Source: Amycolatopsis sp. NBC_00345 (GTDB lineage Bacteria; Actinomycetota; Actinomycetes; Mycobacteriales; Pseudonocardiaceae). Taken from it: a stretch of DNA of 64,000 bases. Under the pieces are notes generated by a model. It worked only from the letters and a program-made list of their open reading frames with translations. It ran no database searches and had not been told where the DNA came from. The translations under genes and the position numbers were made by a program. Positions 1 through 9,262 of this stretch are shown here, in pieces (the first letter of the stretch is position 1; each line of letters opens with the position of its first letter). Location: the NCBI RefSeq assembly GCF_036116635.1, contig NZ_CP107995.1:3224001-3288000 (forward strand). The letters are read 5' to 3'.

Positions 1-15
1 GAAGGATGATGAAGC

Positions 16-792
16 GTGATCACCGAGGACATCGATCCAGGCTTGTGGATCCGCCGCTACGCCAAGACGTCCGGCCCGGGCCGGCGGCTGGTCTGCTTCC
101 CGCACGCGGGCGGGTCCGCCAGTTTCTTCCATCCCCTCGCGCAGCGGTTCGCCGCGGACACCGACGTCGTGTCCCTGCAGTACCCCGGGCGGCAGGACCG
201 CCGCCGCGAGCCGCTCATCACCGACATCGGGACCTACGCCGACCGGCTCGCCTCCGTGCTCATGTCGATGCCCGGCCTGCCGACGGTGTTCTTCGGCCAC
301 AGTATGGGCGCGGTGCTCGCGTTCGAAGTGGCCCGCCGGCTTCAGGACCGGGAGCCGGCCGTCCCGCGGTCGCTGATCGTGTCCGGGCGGCGGGCGCCGT
401 CGACCTGTCGCGACGAGCAGGTCCACCGGCGCGACGACCAGGGCATCATCGCGGAACTGAAGCTGCTCAACGGAACCGGCGCCCAGTTGTTCGGCGACGA
501 CGAGGTGATGCGGATGGCGCTGCCCGCGATCAGGGGTGACTACCGGGCGATCGAAACCTACGCCTGCGCCCCCGGCGCCACCGTGCGCTGCGCGACCACC
601 GTGCTCGTCGGCCGGGCGGACCCCAAAGCCACCCTCGAGGAGTCGGAGGCCTGGCGGGACCACACCACCGGGGATTTCCGGCTGAAGTCCTTCCCCGGCG
701 GCCACTTCTACCTCAGCGAGCACCAGTCCGCCGTGAACGCCGAGATCGCGGCCGAACTCGAAAAAGTTTCACCACTGCCCGGCCAAGCTTGA
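16..792 (+). CDS. Type II (free-standing) thioesterase
   Basis: A 258-residue alpha/beta hydrolase of the type II thioesterase family that accompanies NRPS and PKS assembly lines and removes wrong or stalled acyl groups from carrier proteins. Visible features are the early HAGGSA and PGRQDR motifs, the nucleophile elbow GHSMGA (Ser near residue 96), an Asp in VGRADP (about 202) and the last His in GGHFYL (about 230), so the triad is complete. Length is normal. The start is GTG, just after GAAGGATGATGA, which may hold the stop of a gene left of the window, so it is probably the last gene of an operon. It lies 18 kb from the NRPS in another transcription unit; whether it serves that NRPS or a left-hand cluster is unknown. 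Confidence 0.9.
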   Translation: MITEDIDPGLWIRRYAKTSGPGRRLVCFPHAGGSASFFHPLAQRFAADTDVVSLQYPGRQDRRREPLITDIGTYADRLASVLMSMPGLPTVFFGHSMGAVLAFEVARRLQDREPAVPRSLIVSGRRAPSTCRDEQVHRRDDQGIIAELKLLNGTGAQLFGDDEVMRMALPAIRGDYRAIETYACAPGATVRCATTVLVGRADPKATLEESEAWRDHTTGDFRLKSFPGGHFYLSEHQSAVNAEIAAELEKVSPLPGQA

Positions 793-1367
793 GGACACCC
801 GGGCGAAGGCCTCGGAGAGATCACTCCGCGCAAGGGCAACACCCCGATCGGTCGAGGCTGCCCCGTTCGGCGCCGGCCGGCAAACCTTCCCTTCCGCACC
901 AGTCCGCAAGTAAACACAGGCGAGAAACCCGGACATACGGGCATTAACCCCCTCTTCGCGGGTTGCAAACCCACATTGCCGTCACTACAGTGCGGAGCGA
1001 TCCGTTCACTCGAACGAACTATGCCCCACCCGGCCGACCCGCCGGGATACGCAGGGAAGGACGTGATCACGTCACCACCACTGATCAGGTCCGGGCCGTC
1101 CCGGCAAGCGGTGCACCCGGGTGTGGCCCGCCCCGATAGCCGCTTTCCGCGTCCCTGTTGGGTTTTTTCCCCGCGTGGACGGCACCTCCCGGAGATCGGA
1201 ACCCGGCGCGGGAGCGGTGCCGCCGCGTGATCGAGGTCCCGGGCGCCGGAGTCCGGGCAAGCGACGTCCGGCCTGAGCCGAGGTGTTCCCCTTTCGGGCC
1301 CGTGGTGCGCCGAGTACCCGCGACCGGCGCCTGCGGCGGTCCGACAATTCCAGGACGGGAGCCGATC
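793..1367. other. Non-coding gap upstream of the first LAL regulator
   Basis: About 575 bases lie between the thioesterase stop and the chosen start of the first LAL gene. I see no gene with convincing codon structure. The left half is less GC-rich than its surroundings and includes CACTACAGTGCGG near 983, which could hold a -10-like TACAGT. The reading frame of the LAL gene is open back to 1158, but that part has no family similarity and I treat it as leader or promoter. Confidence 0.4.
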
Positions 1368-4220
1368 ATGTCCGAGCCACGGGTGTTCGACCGCCCTGCC
1401 CTGACGGTCGTGATCCCGTCCGCGAACCGCGCGGCCCCGGTGCCGCCGAGCCGGCCGGACGGCCTCCCCGGCGAGGTGCTGGTCGAGCGTTCCACCGAAG
1501 AACAGGTCATCGGCGACGCCCTCGTCGCCCTGAGCGCGGGGCGTTCGTCGGTCCTGACCCTCACCGGGCGGCCGGGGACCGGCCGCACGACGCTCGTGCG
1601 AAGAACCGTGGCACTGGCCAAGCGGTCCGGGATACGGACGCTGCACATGCGGTGCTCGCTCGCCGAGGCGGACGTCCCCTACGGCCTCGTCTCCCAGCTG
1701 ACTGCCGCGCTGGCGCCGGGCCGCCGCCCGGCACCGTCGGCGCGCTCCGGCGACATCGCCGCCTGTTGTGACGAATTCCTTGCCCTGGCCCGGAAACAGC
1801 CCCTGCTGATCGCGGTGGACGACGCCCAGTGGGCCGACCCCGCGTCCCGGTCGTGGATCAGCTCGCTCGTCCGGCGGCTGCACTCCACCCGCGCCGTGCT
1901 GGTGTGCGCCATCCGGGGCGACGCGCCCGAGCTCGACGACGAACAAGGCGACGGGCCGTGGCCGGCCGACGGCGGCCAAGTCGTTCCGGCGCACGTGCTG
2001 AACTTGGGGCCGCTGGGCATCGCCGGAGTCCGCGGCCTCATCGCCGCCTGCTGTCCCGGCCCGGTCGACGACGAGTTCGCCGAGCACGCGCTGGCCGTCA
2101 CCGGCGGCCTGCCTGCCGTCCTCAAGGCGACGATGGGCCGGTTCGCCCGGACCGGCCTGCCCGCCACCGCCGACCAGCTGCCCGCCTTGTCCCACCGTGG
2201 CGCGGAAGCCACCGGCCAGTACCTCGAAAGCCTCACCCTGGAACTGCCCGCCGACGCCCTCGCCCTGCTGCGCGCGATGGCCGTCGGCGGCGAAGGGCTC
2301 GGCTTCGACCTCGTGCGCAGGCTGGCCGAGCCGCGGACCACCTCGACGACGACGTCGCTCGGGCTCCTGGTCAGCCACGGCCTGGCGACCACGTCCGGCG
2401 GCCCGCGCCCGGCCACCGCGCAGATCGCGGCGACCGCGCTGGCGGGCATGCCGGCCACCGCCCGCCAGGATCTCTGGACCCGGGCCGCGCACCTCGGGCA
2501 CCACGCGGCGATCGCCGACGTGGAGCTGGGCCGGCTCCTGCTCGGCACCCCGCCGATCGGCCGGCCCTGGGTGGTCGAAACGCTCTGCCGAGCCGTCGCG
2601 AACCATCGCGCCGACGGCCGCCACGCGACCACGCTCGCGCTGCTCCACCGGGCGTTGCGCGAACCGCTGGACGCCGGCCGCCGGCGGCGGCTGCTGGTCG
2701 AACTGGCCGCGGCCGAGCTGCGGGACTCGCCGGACGGCAGTGATCGCCGGCTGGAGCAGGTGCTGCTCGACCCGGACGGCGATGCCGACGGTGCGCTCCT
2801 CGTCCACGCCGCCGACCTGCTTTTTTCCCGCGGCGACGCCCCGAGCAGCGGCCGGGTGATCACCGCCGTCTGCGCGCGGCCGAACCTCGACCCGGCCGCG
2901 CTGGCCCCGCTGATCGCGCTGGGCAAAATGGCCGAAGACGACAGCGTCGGCGAAGCGGCCTTCCCCTCGGATTCGCTGCCGGCGCTGCCCGAGCTGCCCA
3001 CCGACCCCGTCCAGGCCGCGGTCGTCGCGTGGCAGCTGGCGTGCCGCGGCCGTGACCGGGCCCGCGCGCGGGCGCTGGCCCGGATCGCGCTGAGCCGGGA
3101 GGGCAGGCGGGATCGCCCGCTCATCCCGCAGGTGGCCGCGTGCATGGCGCTGATGTACGCCGGCGACGTCGACGAAGCCCGGGCCGGGCTGGACCATGCG
3201 CTGGCTGACGCCGGCCGCCGCAACGCGAGGGCGGCGGCGAGCCAGGCGCTCATCGCCCGCGCGGCACTGGCCCGGCAGGAGGGCCGGCTGAACGACGCCG
3301 CCGAAGACGCCGTCGCCGCCCGGGCGCGGCTTCCGCTCAGCTGCTGGTCGCCCCGGGCCCGGACCGGTCTGCTCGCGCTCGAAATCGTGCTGAACCTCGA
3401 ACGCGGACAGCTCGACCTCGCCGCGCGCGCCGCCGCGGTGGAGTTGTTCCCCGACGCCGAACACGGTGTCGGGTGGGCGGCCCTGCTGTGCGCGCGGGGG
3501 GCGGTGGACCTCGCCTGCCACAAGCCGGACGCCGCGTTGCGGACCTTCCAGGAGTCCGGCCGCGTCCTGTCGACCAGGCAGTGGCTGAACCCCGCTATCG
3601 CGGGCTGGCGGACTCTCGCCGCGACGGCCTACCTCGGGACCGGTCAGCCTGAGGCCGCGCGCCGCCTGGTCGCCGAGGAACTCCGGCTCGCCAAGGAATG
3701 GGGCTCGCCCGGAGCGCTCGGTTCGGTCCACCTCGAAGCCTGGCGGGCGCTCGGCGGCACGCAGGTCACGAACGACCTCGAGGAAGCCGTACGGCTGCTG
3801 CGCGATTCGCCCCTGCGGTTGAGTTTCGTAGACGCGGCAACCGAATTGGCGGCGCTGCGCATCGGCACCGGCGAGCTCGACGCCGCCGCCGAGCTCCTGG
3901 GCAGTGTCCAAAGCGTGGCGACGCTGCATTGGTCGGACCGCCGGCGGGCCAGGGTCGCGGACCTGTCCGGGCTGCTGGCCTCCCGCCGGACCGCGCTCGC
4001 CACGGCTTCCCCGGTCCCCCGGCACACGATGCTTTCCCGGCCCGAAGCACAGCTCGCCGGGCTGGCGGCCACCGGCTGGTCCAACGCGGACATCGCGAGA
4101 TCGTTCTCGGTCACCACGCGCACCGTGGAACTGCGCCTCACCAAGATCTACCGCAAGCTCGACGTCACCGGACGGACCGAGTTGCGCGCGGCGCTCGACC
4201 GCGAACCCCGGCAGCACTGA
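1368..4220 (+). CDS. LAL-family LuxR transcriptional regulator
   Basis: A 950-residue regulator of the LAL class: an N-terminal AAA-type ATPase, a long alpha-helical middle and a C-terminal LuxR helix-turn-helix. Such proteins are typical pathway-specific activators in actinomycete secondary metabolism. The P-loop is GRPGTGRTT (about 67-75), with Arg where Lys is expected. Walker B is LLIAVDDAQWAD (about 147). The HTH near the C-terminus contains GWSNADIARSFSVTTRTVE and YRKLDV. The start is ATG 1368 (MSEPRVFD) behind GACGGGAG; the frame is open further upstream but without similarity. It lies 128 bases before a second LAL on the same strand. The P-loop change makes ATP turnover doubtful; DNA binding looks intact. 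Confidence 0.88.
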   Translation: MSEPRVFDRPALTVVIPSANRAAPVPPSRPDGLPGEVLVERSTEEQVIGDALVALSAGRSSVLTLTGRPGTGRTTLVRRTVALAKRSGIRTLHMRCSLAEADVPYGLVSQLTAALAPGRRPAPSARSGDIAACCDEFLALARKQPLLIAVDDAQWADPASRSWISSLVRRLHSTRAVLVCAIRGDAPELDDEQGDGPWPADGGQVVPAHVLNLGPLGIAGVRGLIAACCPGPVDDEFAEHALAVTGGLPAVLKATMGRFARTGLPATADQLPALSHRGAEATGQYLESLTLELPADALALLRAMAVGGEGLGFDLVRRLAEPRTTSTTTSLGLLVSHGLATTSGGPRPATAQIAATALAGMPATARQDLWTRAAHLGHHAAIADVELGRLLLGTPPIGRPWVVETLCRAVANHRADGRHATTLALLHRALREPLDAGRRRRLLVELAAAELRDSPDGSDRRLEQVLLDPDGDADGALLVHAADLLFSRGDAPSSGRVITAVCARPNLDPAALAPLIALGKMAEDDSVGEAAFPSDSLPALPELPTDPVQAAVVAWQLACRGRDRARARALARIALSREGRRDRPLIPQVAACMALMYAGDVDEARAGLDHALADAGRRNARAAASQALIARAALARQEGRLNDAAEDAVAARARLPLSCWSPRARTGLLALEIVLNLERGQLDLAARAAAVELFPDAEHGVGWAALLCARGAVDLACHKPDAALRTFQESGRVLSTRQWLNPAIAGWRTLAATAYLGTGQPEAARRLVAEELRLAKEWGSPGALGSVHLEAWRALGGTQVTNDLEEAVRLLRDSPLRLSFVDAATELAALRIGTGELDAAAELLGSVQSVATLHWSDRRRARVADLSGLLASRRTALATASPVPRHTMLSRPEAQLAGLAATGWSNADIARSFSVTTRTVELRLTKIYRKLDVTGRTELRAALDREPRQH

Positions 4221-4348
4221 GGCGAACGCAGTGGTCTCCGCGGCCGAACCGGGCAACACTGGTGTTTTGTGGGCGGGCCCTGCGCTTGACTGGATTCCTC
4301 CCCAAGCTGCCCTGACCGCCGTCGAATTCCGTGAGGAGTCTGGACCAC

Positions 4349-7075
4349 GTGCTTCTCGAGCGGGAATCCGAAATCGAGTCGGTGGCCGCGTGCCTGCGGC
4401 GGGCGCGAGCCGGCCGCGGCCGGCTCGTCGTGATCGGCGGACCGCTCGGAGCGGGCAAGTCCCAGCTGGTCCACGCGGTGCGGGAACGCGCCCTCGGTGA
4501 AGGCGTGACGATCCTGCAGGCCAGTTGCGCGCTGTCCGAACGGGATTTCGCCTACGGCCTGGTCCATCAGCTCCTCGATTCGGCGCTGCCGCTCGCGCTT
4601 TCCGAGCAACGCGGCCGCGTGTTCTCCGCGGCGACCGAAGACCAGGTGCGGGAGAACCTGCACGAGCTGGTGCGGGAAATGAGCGGGCACAACCCGCTTC
4701 TGCTCCTCGTCGACGACGCGCACTGGGCCGACGCCGCTTCGCTCAGCTGGCTGAACCGGCTGACCGAACGGCTCAGCGATCTCTCGGTCGTCGTCGTGAT
4801 CACCGTGCGCGAGGGCGATCCGCTGAGCGGCCAGTCCGCCCTCCGCGAGCTGGCCGGGGGCGCGGCCAGGAACCTCACTCTCGGGCCATTGTCCGCCGGG
4901 GCCACGAAAATCGCGGTCGCCGAGGCGTTCGGTGTGCCCGGCGACGACAGTTTCGTCCGGTCCTGCCACGAAACCTCGGCCGGGCGCCCGCTGTTCCTGA
5001 TGGCGATCCTGACCGATCTGCGCCTGCTGGGCTACCACCCGATCGCCGAACACGCCGAAGCCGTACGCCTGCTCCTGCCCGCCGCACTGCGCCAGCGCGT
5101 CCTGGCCTGCCTGCGGTCGCAGTCCGGCCCGGTCCGGCGATTCGCGCAGGCGCTGGCGGTGCTCGGCGAGCAGGACAGCCGTCAGCTGCTCGGCCCGCTG
5201 GCCGGGCTCGAACCGGCCGATTGTGCCGAGGCAGCGGACACGCTGGTCCGGCTCGGGCTGCTGAACCCCGTGCCGCCACACCGCTTCTTCCACCACGCGG
5301 TCCGTGACGCGGCCGAGCAGTCGATGCCGGCGGATCAGTGGGCGGTGCTGCACTCGAGGCTCGCCGAGCTGCTGCACGACGGCGGGTCCCCGGCCGAAGA
5401 CGTCGCCGCGCACCTGGTTCACGCCGATCACCACCCGGCGCCCTGGACCGTCGAGGTGCTGCGGACGGCGGCCCGGTCGGCGGCCGCGCGAGGCGAGGTC
5501 GGGCCCGCCACCCGGTATCTCCGGCGCGCCCTGCTGAGCTGCCCGCCCGAAGACGCCGGCCGGGCCGCGCTGCTGGTCGACCTGGCCACCGCGGAACGTC
5601 GTTTCGACCCGTTGCTGTCCGCCCAGCACCTGTCCGAAGCGCTGCCCCTGTTCCCCTCCGCGATCGAGCGCTGCAACGCCGCCGTCCGGATCGAGCCGCT
5701 GCCCCTCGGCCAGCATCCGGGGCAGGCGCTGGAACTGCTGGAAGGACTGCGGGCCGAGCTCGGCGGCCCGGGCGGGCTGTCCGGCGAATCCCGCGAGATC
5801 TCGCTCCGGCTCGAGGCCAGGGTGCGCCACGCCCGCCACCGCGACCCGGCCGAGCTCGCCGATGCCGTCGACCGGCTGGCCGGGCTCGGCGAACACCCGC
5901 CGCTCACCACGGTCGGCGAGCGCGAGCTCGTCGGCTCGCTCCTGTTCGCCGTGACGATGTCGGGCACGGGCTCGGCGCGGGTGACCGAACTGGGCGAACG
6001 GATCCTCCGGTCCGAACCGGCCGCGCTGGAGCAGGTGCACTCCGTGGCCCCGCTGGTCGTCCGCTCGCTGATCCTCGCCGACGCGCTGGAGCCGGCCGCC
6101 ACCTGGCTGGACCTCGTCTCCGTCGGGGAACGCCGGGCCGGCGCACCGGCGACCCGCGTGTTCGTCACCGTGCAGCGGGCACTGATCGCCGTGCGCCGGG
6201 GGGAGCCCGAAGAGGCCGCCGGTCTCGCCGGGCTGGCGCTGGATCTGGCGAACCCCGCGTTCCCCATCGCGGCGGAAGGCTGCACGCACGCGCTGGTGCT
6301 CGCCGCGATGGGCACCGGTGACGCCGCGACGGCCGCGCGGCTGCTGGGCCGCTGCCGCGAATACGACACCAGTGGCGCGTCGTGGCTGGGCAAGCTGGTC
6401 CGCGGCGGGCTCGCCGCGACGGCCGGGAACCATCCCGTCGCACTGGAGTACTTCCACGCCTGCGGCCGGGAACTCGACGCCGCCGGGTGGCGCAACCCCG
6501 AGCTGGTGCCGTGGCGCAGCTGGGCGGCGCTGCTGCACCACCGGCTCGGCCAGCAGGCCGCCGCCGAGGAGCTGATCGAGGAGGAGCACACCCGCGCAGT
6601 CGAGTGGGGCACGCCGCAGGGCCAGGGCCGCGCGCTCCGGGTGTGGGGCACCATCACCGGCGGCGCCGGCGGGATCGAGCTGCTCCGCCGGTCGGCCGCC
6701 GTGCTCAGCGGTTCGGTCAACCGGCTGGAACGGGAGAAAACGGCTCTGCTGCTGAGAAAAGCCACCGAGCGGCCGGACCCGGCCGTGCCCCGCCACCGGC
6801 CCGGCCCCGACCTCGACGAGCAGTGGTTCCTCCCGGCTACGGGCGCGGCGCCCCGGGCGGCGACGGCCGGCGGCGAGCTGACCGGCTCCGAGCGCAGGAT
6901 CGCCGAGCTCGCCGCGAGCGGGTTGACCAACCAGCTGATCGCCGAGGAGGTCGACGTCACCGTGCGCACGGTGGAGAAGCACCTCACCAGCGTCTACCGC
7001 AAGCTCGGGGTGCCCGGCCGCGGCGCGTTGCCGGCCGCGATGGACCAGCTGCCGCCGTCGTCCACAGTGGACTGA
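4349..7075 (+). CDS. LAL-family LuxR transcriptional regulator
   Basis: A second LAL regulator of about 908 residues. It has a normal P-loop (GGPLGAGKSQ, about residue 30), Walker B LLLLVDDAHWAD (about 119) and a C-terminal LuxR HTH (SGLTNQLIAEEVDVTVRTVE, then YRKLGV). I chose GTG 4349, giving an N-terminus that begins LLERE as is usual in the family, with GAGGAG 10 bases upstream; GTG 4331 is possible. It follows the first LAL by 128 bases, probably in the same unit. Its stop TGA directly abuts the stop of the convergent fructokinase gene (TGA|TCA), leaving no room for a separate terminator. The palindrome GTCCACAGTGGAC covers its last codons. Target genes unknown. Confidence 0.87.
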   Translation: MLLERESEIESVAACLRRARAGRGRLVVIGGPLGAGKSQLVHAVRERALGEGVTILQASCALSERDFAYGLVHQLLDSALPLALSEQRGRVFSAATEDQVRENLHELVREMSGHNPLLLLVDDAHWADAASLSWLNRLTERLSDLSVVVVITVREGDPLSGQSALRELAGGAARNLTLGPLSAGATKIAVAEAFGVPGDDSFVRSCHETSAGRPLFLMAILTDLRLLGYHPIAEHAEAVRLLLPAALRQRVLACLRSQSGPVRRFAQALAVLGEQDSRQLLGPLAGLEPADCAEAADTLVRLGLLNPVPPHRFFHHAVRDAAEQSMPADQWAVLHSRLAELLHDGGSPAEDVAAHLVHADHHPAPWTVEVLRTAARSAAARGEVGPATRYLRRALLSCPPEDAGRAALLVDLATAERRFDPLLSAQHLSEALPLFPSAIERCNAAVRIEPLPLGQHPGQALELLEGLRAELGGPGGLSGESREISLRLEARVRHARHRDPAELADAVDRLAGLGEHPPLTTVGERELVGSLLFAVTMSGTGSARVTELGERILRSEPAALEQVHSVAPLVVRSLILADALEPAATWLDLVSVGERRAGAPATRVFVTVQRALIAVRRGEPEEAAGLAGLALDLANPAFPIAAEGCTHALVLAAMGTGDAATAARLLGRCREYDTSGASWLGKLVRGGLAATAGNHPVALEYFHACGRELDAAGWRNPELVPWRSWAALLHHRLGQQAAAEELIEEEHTRAVEWGTPQGQGRALRVWGTITGGAGGIELLRRSAAVLSGSVNRLEREKTALLLRKATERPDPAVPRHRPGPDLDEQWFLPATGAAPRAATAGGELTGSERRIAELAASGLTNQLIAEEVDVTVRTVEKHLTSVYRKLGVPGRGALPAAMDQLPPSSTVD

Positions 7076-8014
7076 TCAGCCGGTCCGCAGCAGGCGCCCG
7101 CCGTCGATCCGGGCGCGGACGCGAACGGACTCCGGGCGGATGTCACCGGGGCGTGGCATCGTGCTTCCCGGCAGCGACACCGCCGCCGCGCCCCACGCCA
7201 CCCCCTGGCGCAGCGCGGAAACCCCGTGCGCCCCGGCCGCGAGGAAACCGGCGAGCGTCGCGTCGCCGGCGCCGACGGTACTGCGGACGACGGCGGGCGC
7301 CTCCGCGTGCCACATGCCATCGACGTCGACCAGGAGCGCGCCGTCCCCGCCGAGGCTGGCCAGCACCGTGCCCACGCCGAGGTCACGGAGTTCGCGGGCG
7401 GCCTCGCCGGTGTCGGCGACCGTGGGCAGCTTCCGGCCGACGACCTCTTCCAGCTCCTCGAGGTTCGGCTTGATCAGCGCGGGCCCCGCGGCGATCGCCT
7501 CACGCAGAGCGGGGCCGCTGGTGTCCACCGCGACCCGGATCCCGCGACCGGACAGGCTGCGGACCACCTCGCCGTAGAACCCGGGGGCGATACCGGGCGG
7601 CAGGCTGCCGGCCAGCACCACCCACGAGGCGTCGGCGACGTTCCCGAGGATCACCGCGAGCAGGTCGCCGACCTCGATCTCACTGAACGCGGCACCGGGC
7701 TCGTTGAGCTTGGTGACCGTCGCGTCGGGCTCGACCACGCTGACGTTGATCCGCACCGGACCGGCGGAGGCGACCTGACGGACATCGATGTCATAGTCCG
7801 TGAGCAGGGCGATCAGCTGCTGTCCCTCGACCCCGCCCGCCGGGATGATCGCGCGCGCCGGGATGCCGTTGGACACCAGGGCCCGCGCGACGTTGACCCC
7901 TTTGCCGCCGGGCTGGACGTGCACGGCGGAGATGCGGTTCACGTGCCCCCGCACCAGCCCGGCCACCTCGAGGGTCCGATCGAGGCTGGGGTTCGCGGTC
8001 ACGGTGACGATCAC
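7076..8014 (-). CDS. fruK: 1-phosphofructokinase (PfkB family)
   Basis: A 312-residue PfkB-family sugar kinase, best read as 1-phosphofructokinase, which phosphorylates fructose-1-phosphate to fructose-1,6-bisphosphate. Visible marks are the N-terminal VTANPSLDRT, GGKGVNVARAL (PfkB signature 1) and STVGAGDATLAGF (signature 2, catalytic Asp). The start is GTG 8014, preceded by CGGGGG six bases upstream. The frame is open to 8104 but that part is not family-like. It is divergent from a DeoR-type regulator, the usual fruR-fruK arrangement, though no fructose PTS permease gene is in the window. Tagatose-6-phosphate kinase is the main alternative. Confidence 0.85.
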   Translation of the reverse strand: MIVTVTANPSLDRTLEVAGLVRGHVNRISAVHVQPGGKGVNVARALVSNGIPARAIIPAGGVEGQQLIALLTDYDIDVRQVASAGPVRINVSVVEPDATVTKLNEPGAAFSEIEVGDLLAVILGNVADASWVVLAGSLPPGIAPGFYGEVVRSLSGRGIRVAVDTSGPALREAIAAGPALIKPNLEELEEVVGRKLPTVADTGEAARELRDLGVGTVLASLGGDGALLVDVDGMWHAEAPAVVRSTVGAGDATLAGFLAAGAHGVSALRQGVAWGAAAVSLPGSTMPRPGDIRPESVRVRARIDGGRLLRTG

Positions 8015-8246
8015 TTCGTACCCCCGGTCGGGATGTCCTTCGACGCCTCGGCACGGCCAGTGGTGCGGGCTTGGCTTTCCTCGATATTGTAGGTGATTTT
8101 GCATGGGTTTACGTTGTTTTTCAAGCGCCGGGAGCGATTTCCTGCACTAAAGACCCTCCGTAGCCCCTCCGTCGCCACCATGTTGCCATCAGGCAAAAAA
8201 CCACATAAACTCACACAACCGAACCGTGGGGCCGGAGGTGGCGGAG
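8015..8246. promoter_or_regulatory. Divergent promoter region of fruK and its DeoR regulator
   Basis: The 232 bases between the two divergent starts are clearly AT-richer than the neighbours, for example TTTTGCATGGGTTTACGTTG near 8098 and AAAAAACCACATAAACTCAC near 8196. The recurring GTTTA/TAAAC elements are what a DeoR-type operator might use, but I cannot define exact boxes. Autoregulation and control of fruK by the DeoR protein is an inference from the layout. Confidence 0.5.
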
Positions 8247-9008
8247 ATGTACGCCGAAGAACGACAGCAGGTGATCCTCGAACGCGCCCGGGCCAAGGGC
8301 CGGGTCGACGTGACGGCGCTGGCGGACGAGTTCACCGTCACCACGGAAACGATCCGCCGGGACCTCACCGTCCTGGAACGCCACGGGGTGCTCCGGCGCG
8401 TCCACGGCGGGGCCATCCCGGTGGAGCGGCTCGGCTTCGAGCCGGCCTTGGCCGCCCGTGAAGGCGTGATGACCGCCGAAAAGGAGCGCATCGCCAAGGC
8501 CGCGCTGGCGGAGCTCCCCGACGAGGGCACCATCCTGCTCGACGCCGGCACGACCACCGCGCGCCTGGCCGAGATCCTGCCGGCCGACCGCGAGCTCACC
8601 GTGGTCACCCACTCCGTCAGCATCGCGCTGACCCTGTCCACCCGGCCCAACCTGACCGTCATGCTGGTCGGCGGCCGGCTGCGCAGCCGCACCCTCGCCT
8701 CGGTCGACGCGTGGGCCCTCCAGTCCCTTCAGGACACTTTCGTCGAAGTCGCCTTCATGGCGTCCAACGGCTTGTCGGTCGACCGTGGCCTGACCACCCC
8801 CGACTCCGCCGAGGCGATGGTCAAGCGCGCCGCCATCGCCAGCGCGCGACGCACCGTGCTGCTCGCGGACCACACGAAGGTCGGCAACGACCACTTCGCC
8901 CGCTTCGCCAACCTCAGCGACATCGACACGTTCATCACCGACACCGGCATCGACGCCGCTGTCGGCGCCGAGATCGCCGCCGCCGGCCCCATTCTCATCA
9001 CCGCTTGA
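8247..9008 (+). CDS. fruR: DeoR/GlpR-family transcriptional regulator
   Basis: A 253-residue DeoR-family repressor. The N-terminal HTH runs RQQVILERARAKGRVDVTAL and TTETIRRDLTVLERHGVLRR (about residues 5-55). The C-terminal sugar-phosphate sensor domain contains ILLDAGTTTARLAE and the late VLLADHTKVG. The start is ATG 8247 with GGAGG eight bases upstream; the GTG at 8226 lies before that site. Divergence from the 1-phosphofructokinase gene makes it the probable fructose-phosphate-responsive regulator of that gene. The symbol is assigned from context. Confidence 0.85.
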   Translation: MYAEERQQVILERARAKGRVDVTALADEFTVTTETIRRDLTVLERHGVLRRVHGGAIPVERLGFEPALAAREGVMTAEKERIAKAALAELPDEGTILLDAGTTTARLAEILPADRELTVVTHSVSIALTLSTRPNLTVMLVGGRLRSRTLASVDAWALQSLQDTFVEVAFMASNGLSVDRGLTTPDSAEAMVKRAAIASARRTVLLADHTKVGNDHFARFANLSDIDTFITDTGIDAAVGAEIAAAGPILITA

Positions 9009-9262
9009 GCGCCACCCGACACCGGCGATCCGCCGCCGGGTAGAACCGTCCTCATCGGACCGATCACCGCGTTTCACCGGTTCCGCCGACGTCGCCACGG
9101 CGGGCCGGATCCCCGCGCGCCCGGACGGCGCGGCCGCCGGCTTCCCCAGGATATTGGTGCTTTTCCCACCCTTTCCCCGGAAGCTTTGACAGCCCCTCCA
9201 CGGCACTGCGATGTTCGAAAGCGACCGACGTTACGTCGCCCCTTTTGTTATGGAGCCGGAAA
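9009..9262. other. Non-coding gap upstream of the P450 gene
   Basis: About 254 bases with no supported gene. The last 80 bases are relatively AT-rich (TTTTCCCACCCTTTCCCCGG, then CCTTTTGTTATGG just before the start), which suits a promoter. No clear hairpin or operator was seen. Confidence 0.3.

Noticed and set aside
708..4259. Very long minus-strand open frame opposite the first LAL gene
   Set aside because: It is rich in Arg, Gly and Pro, shows no domain and mirrors a well-supported gene; typical GC-rich shadow frame.
4148..6982. 944-codon minus-strand open frame
   Set aside because: Antisense to the second LAL gene, with shadow-type composition.
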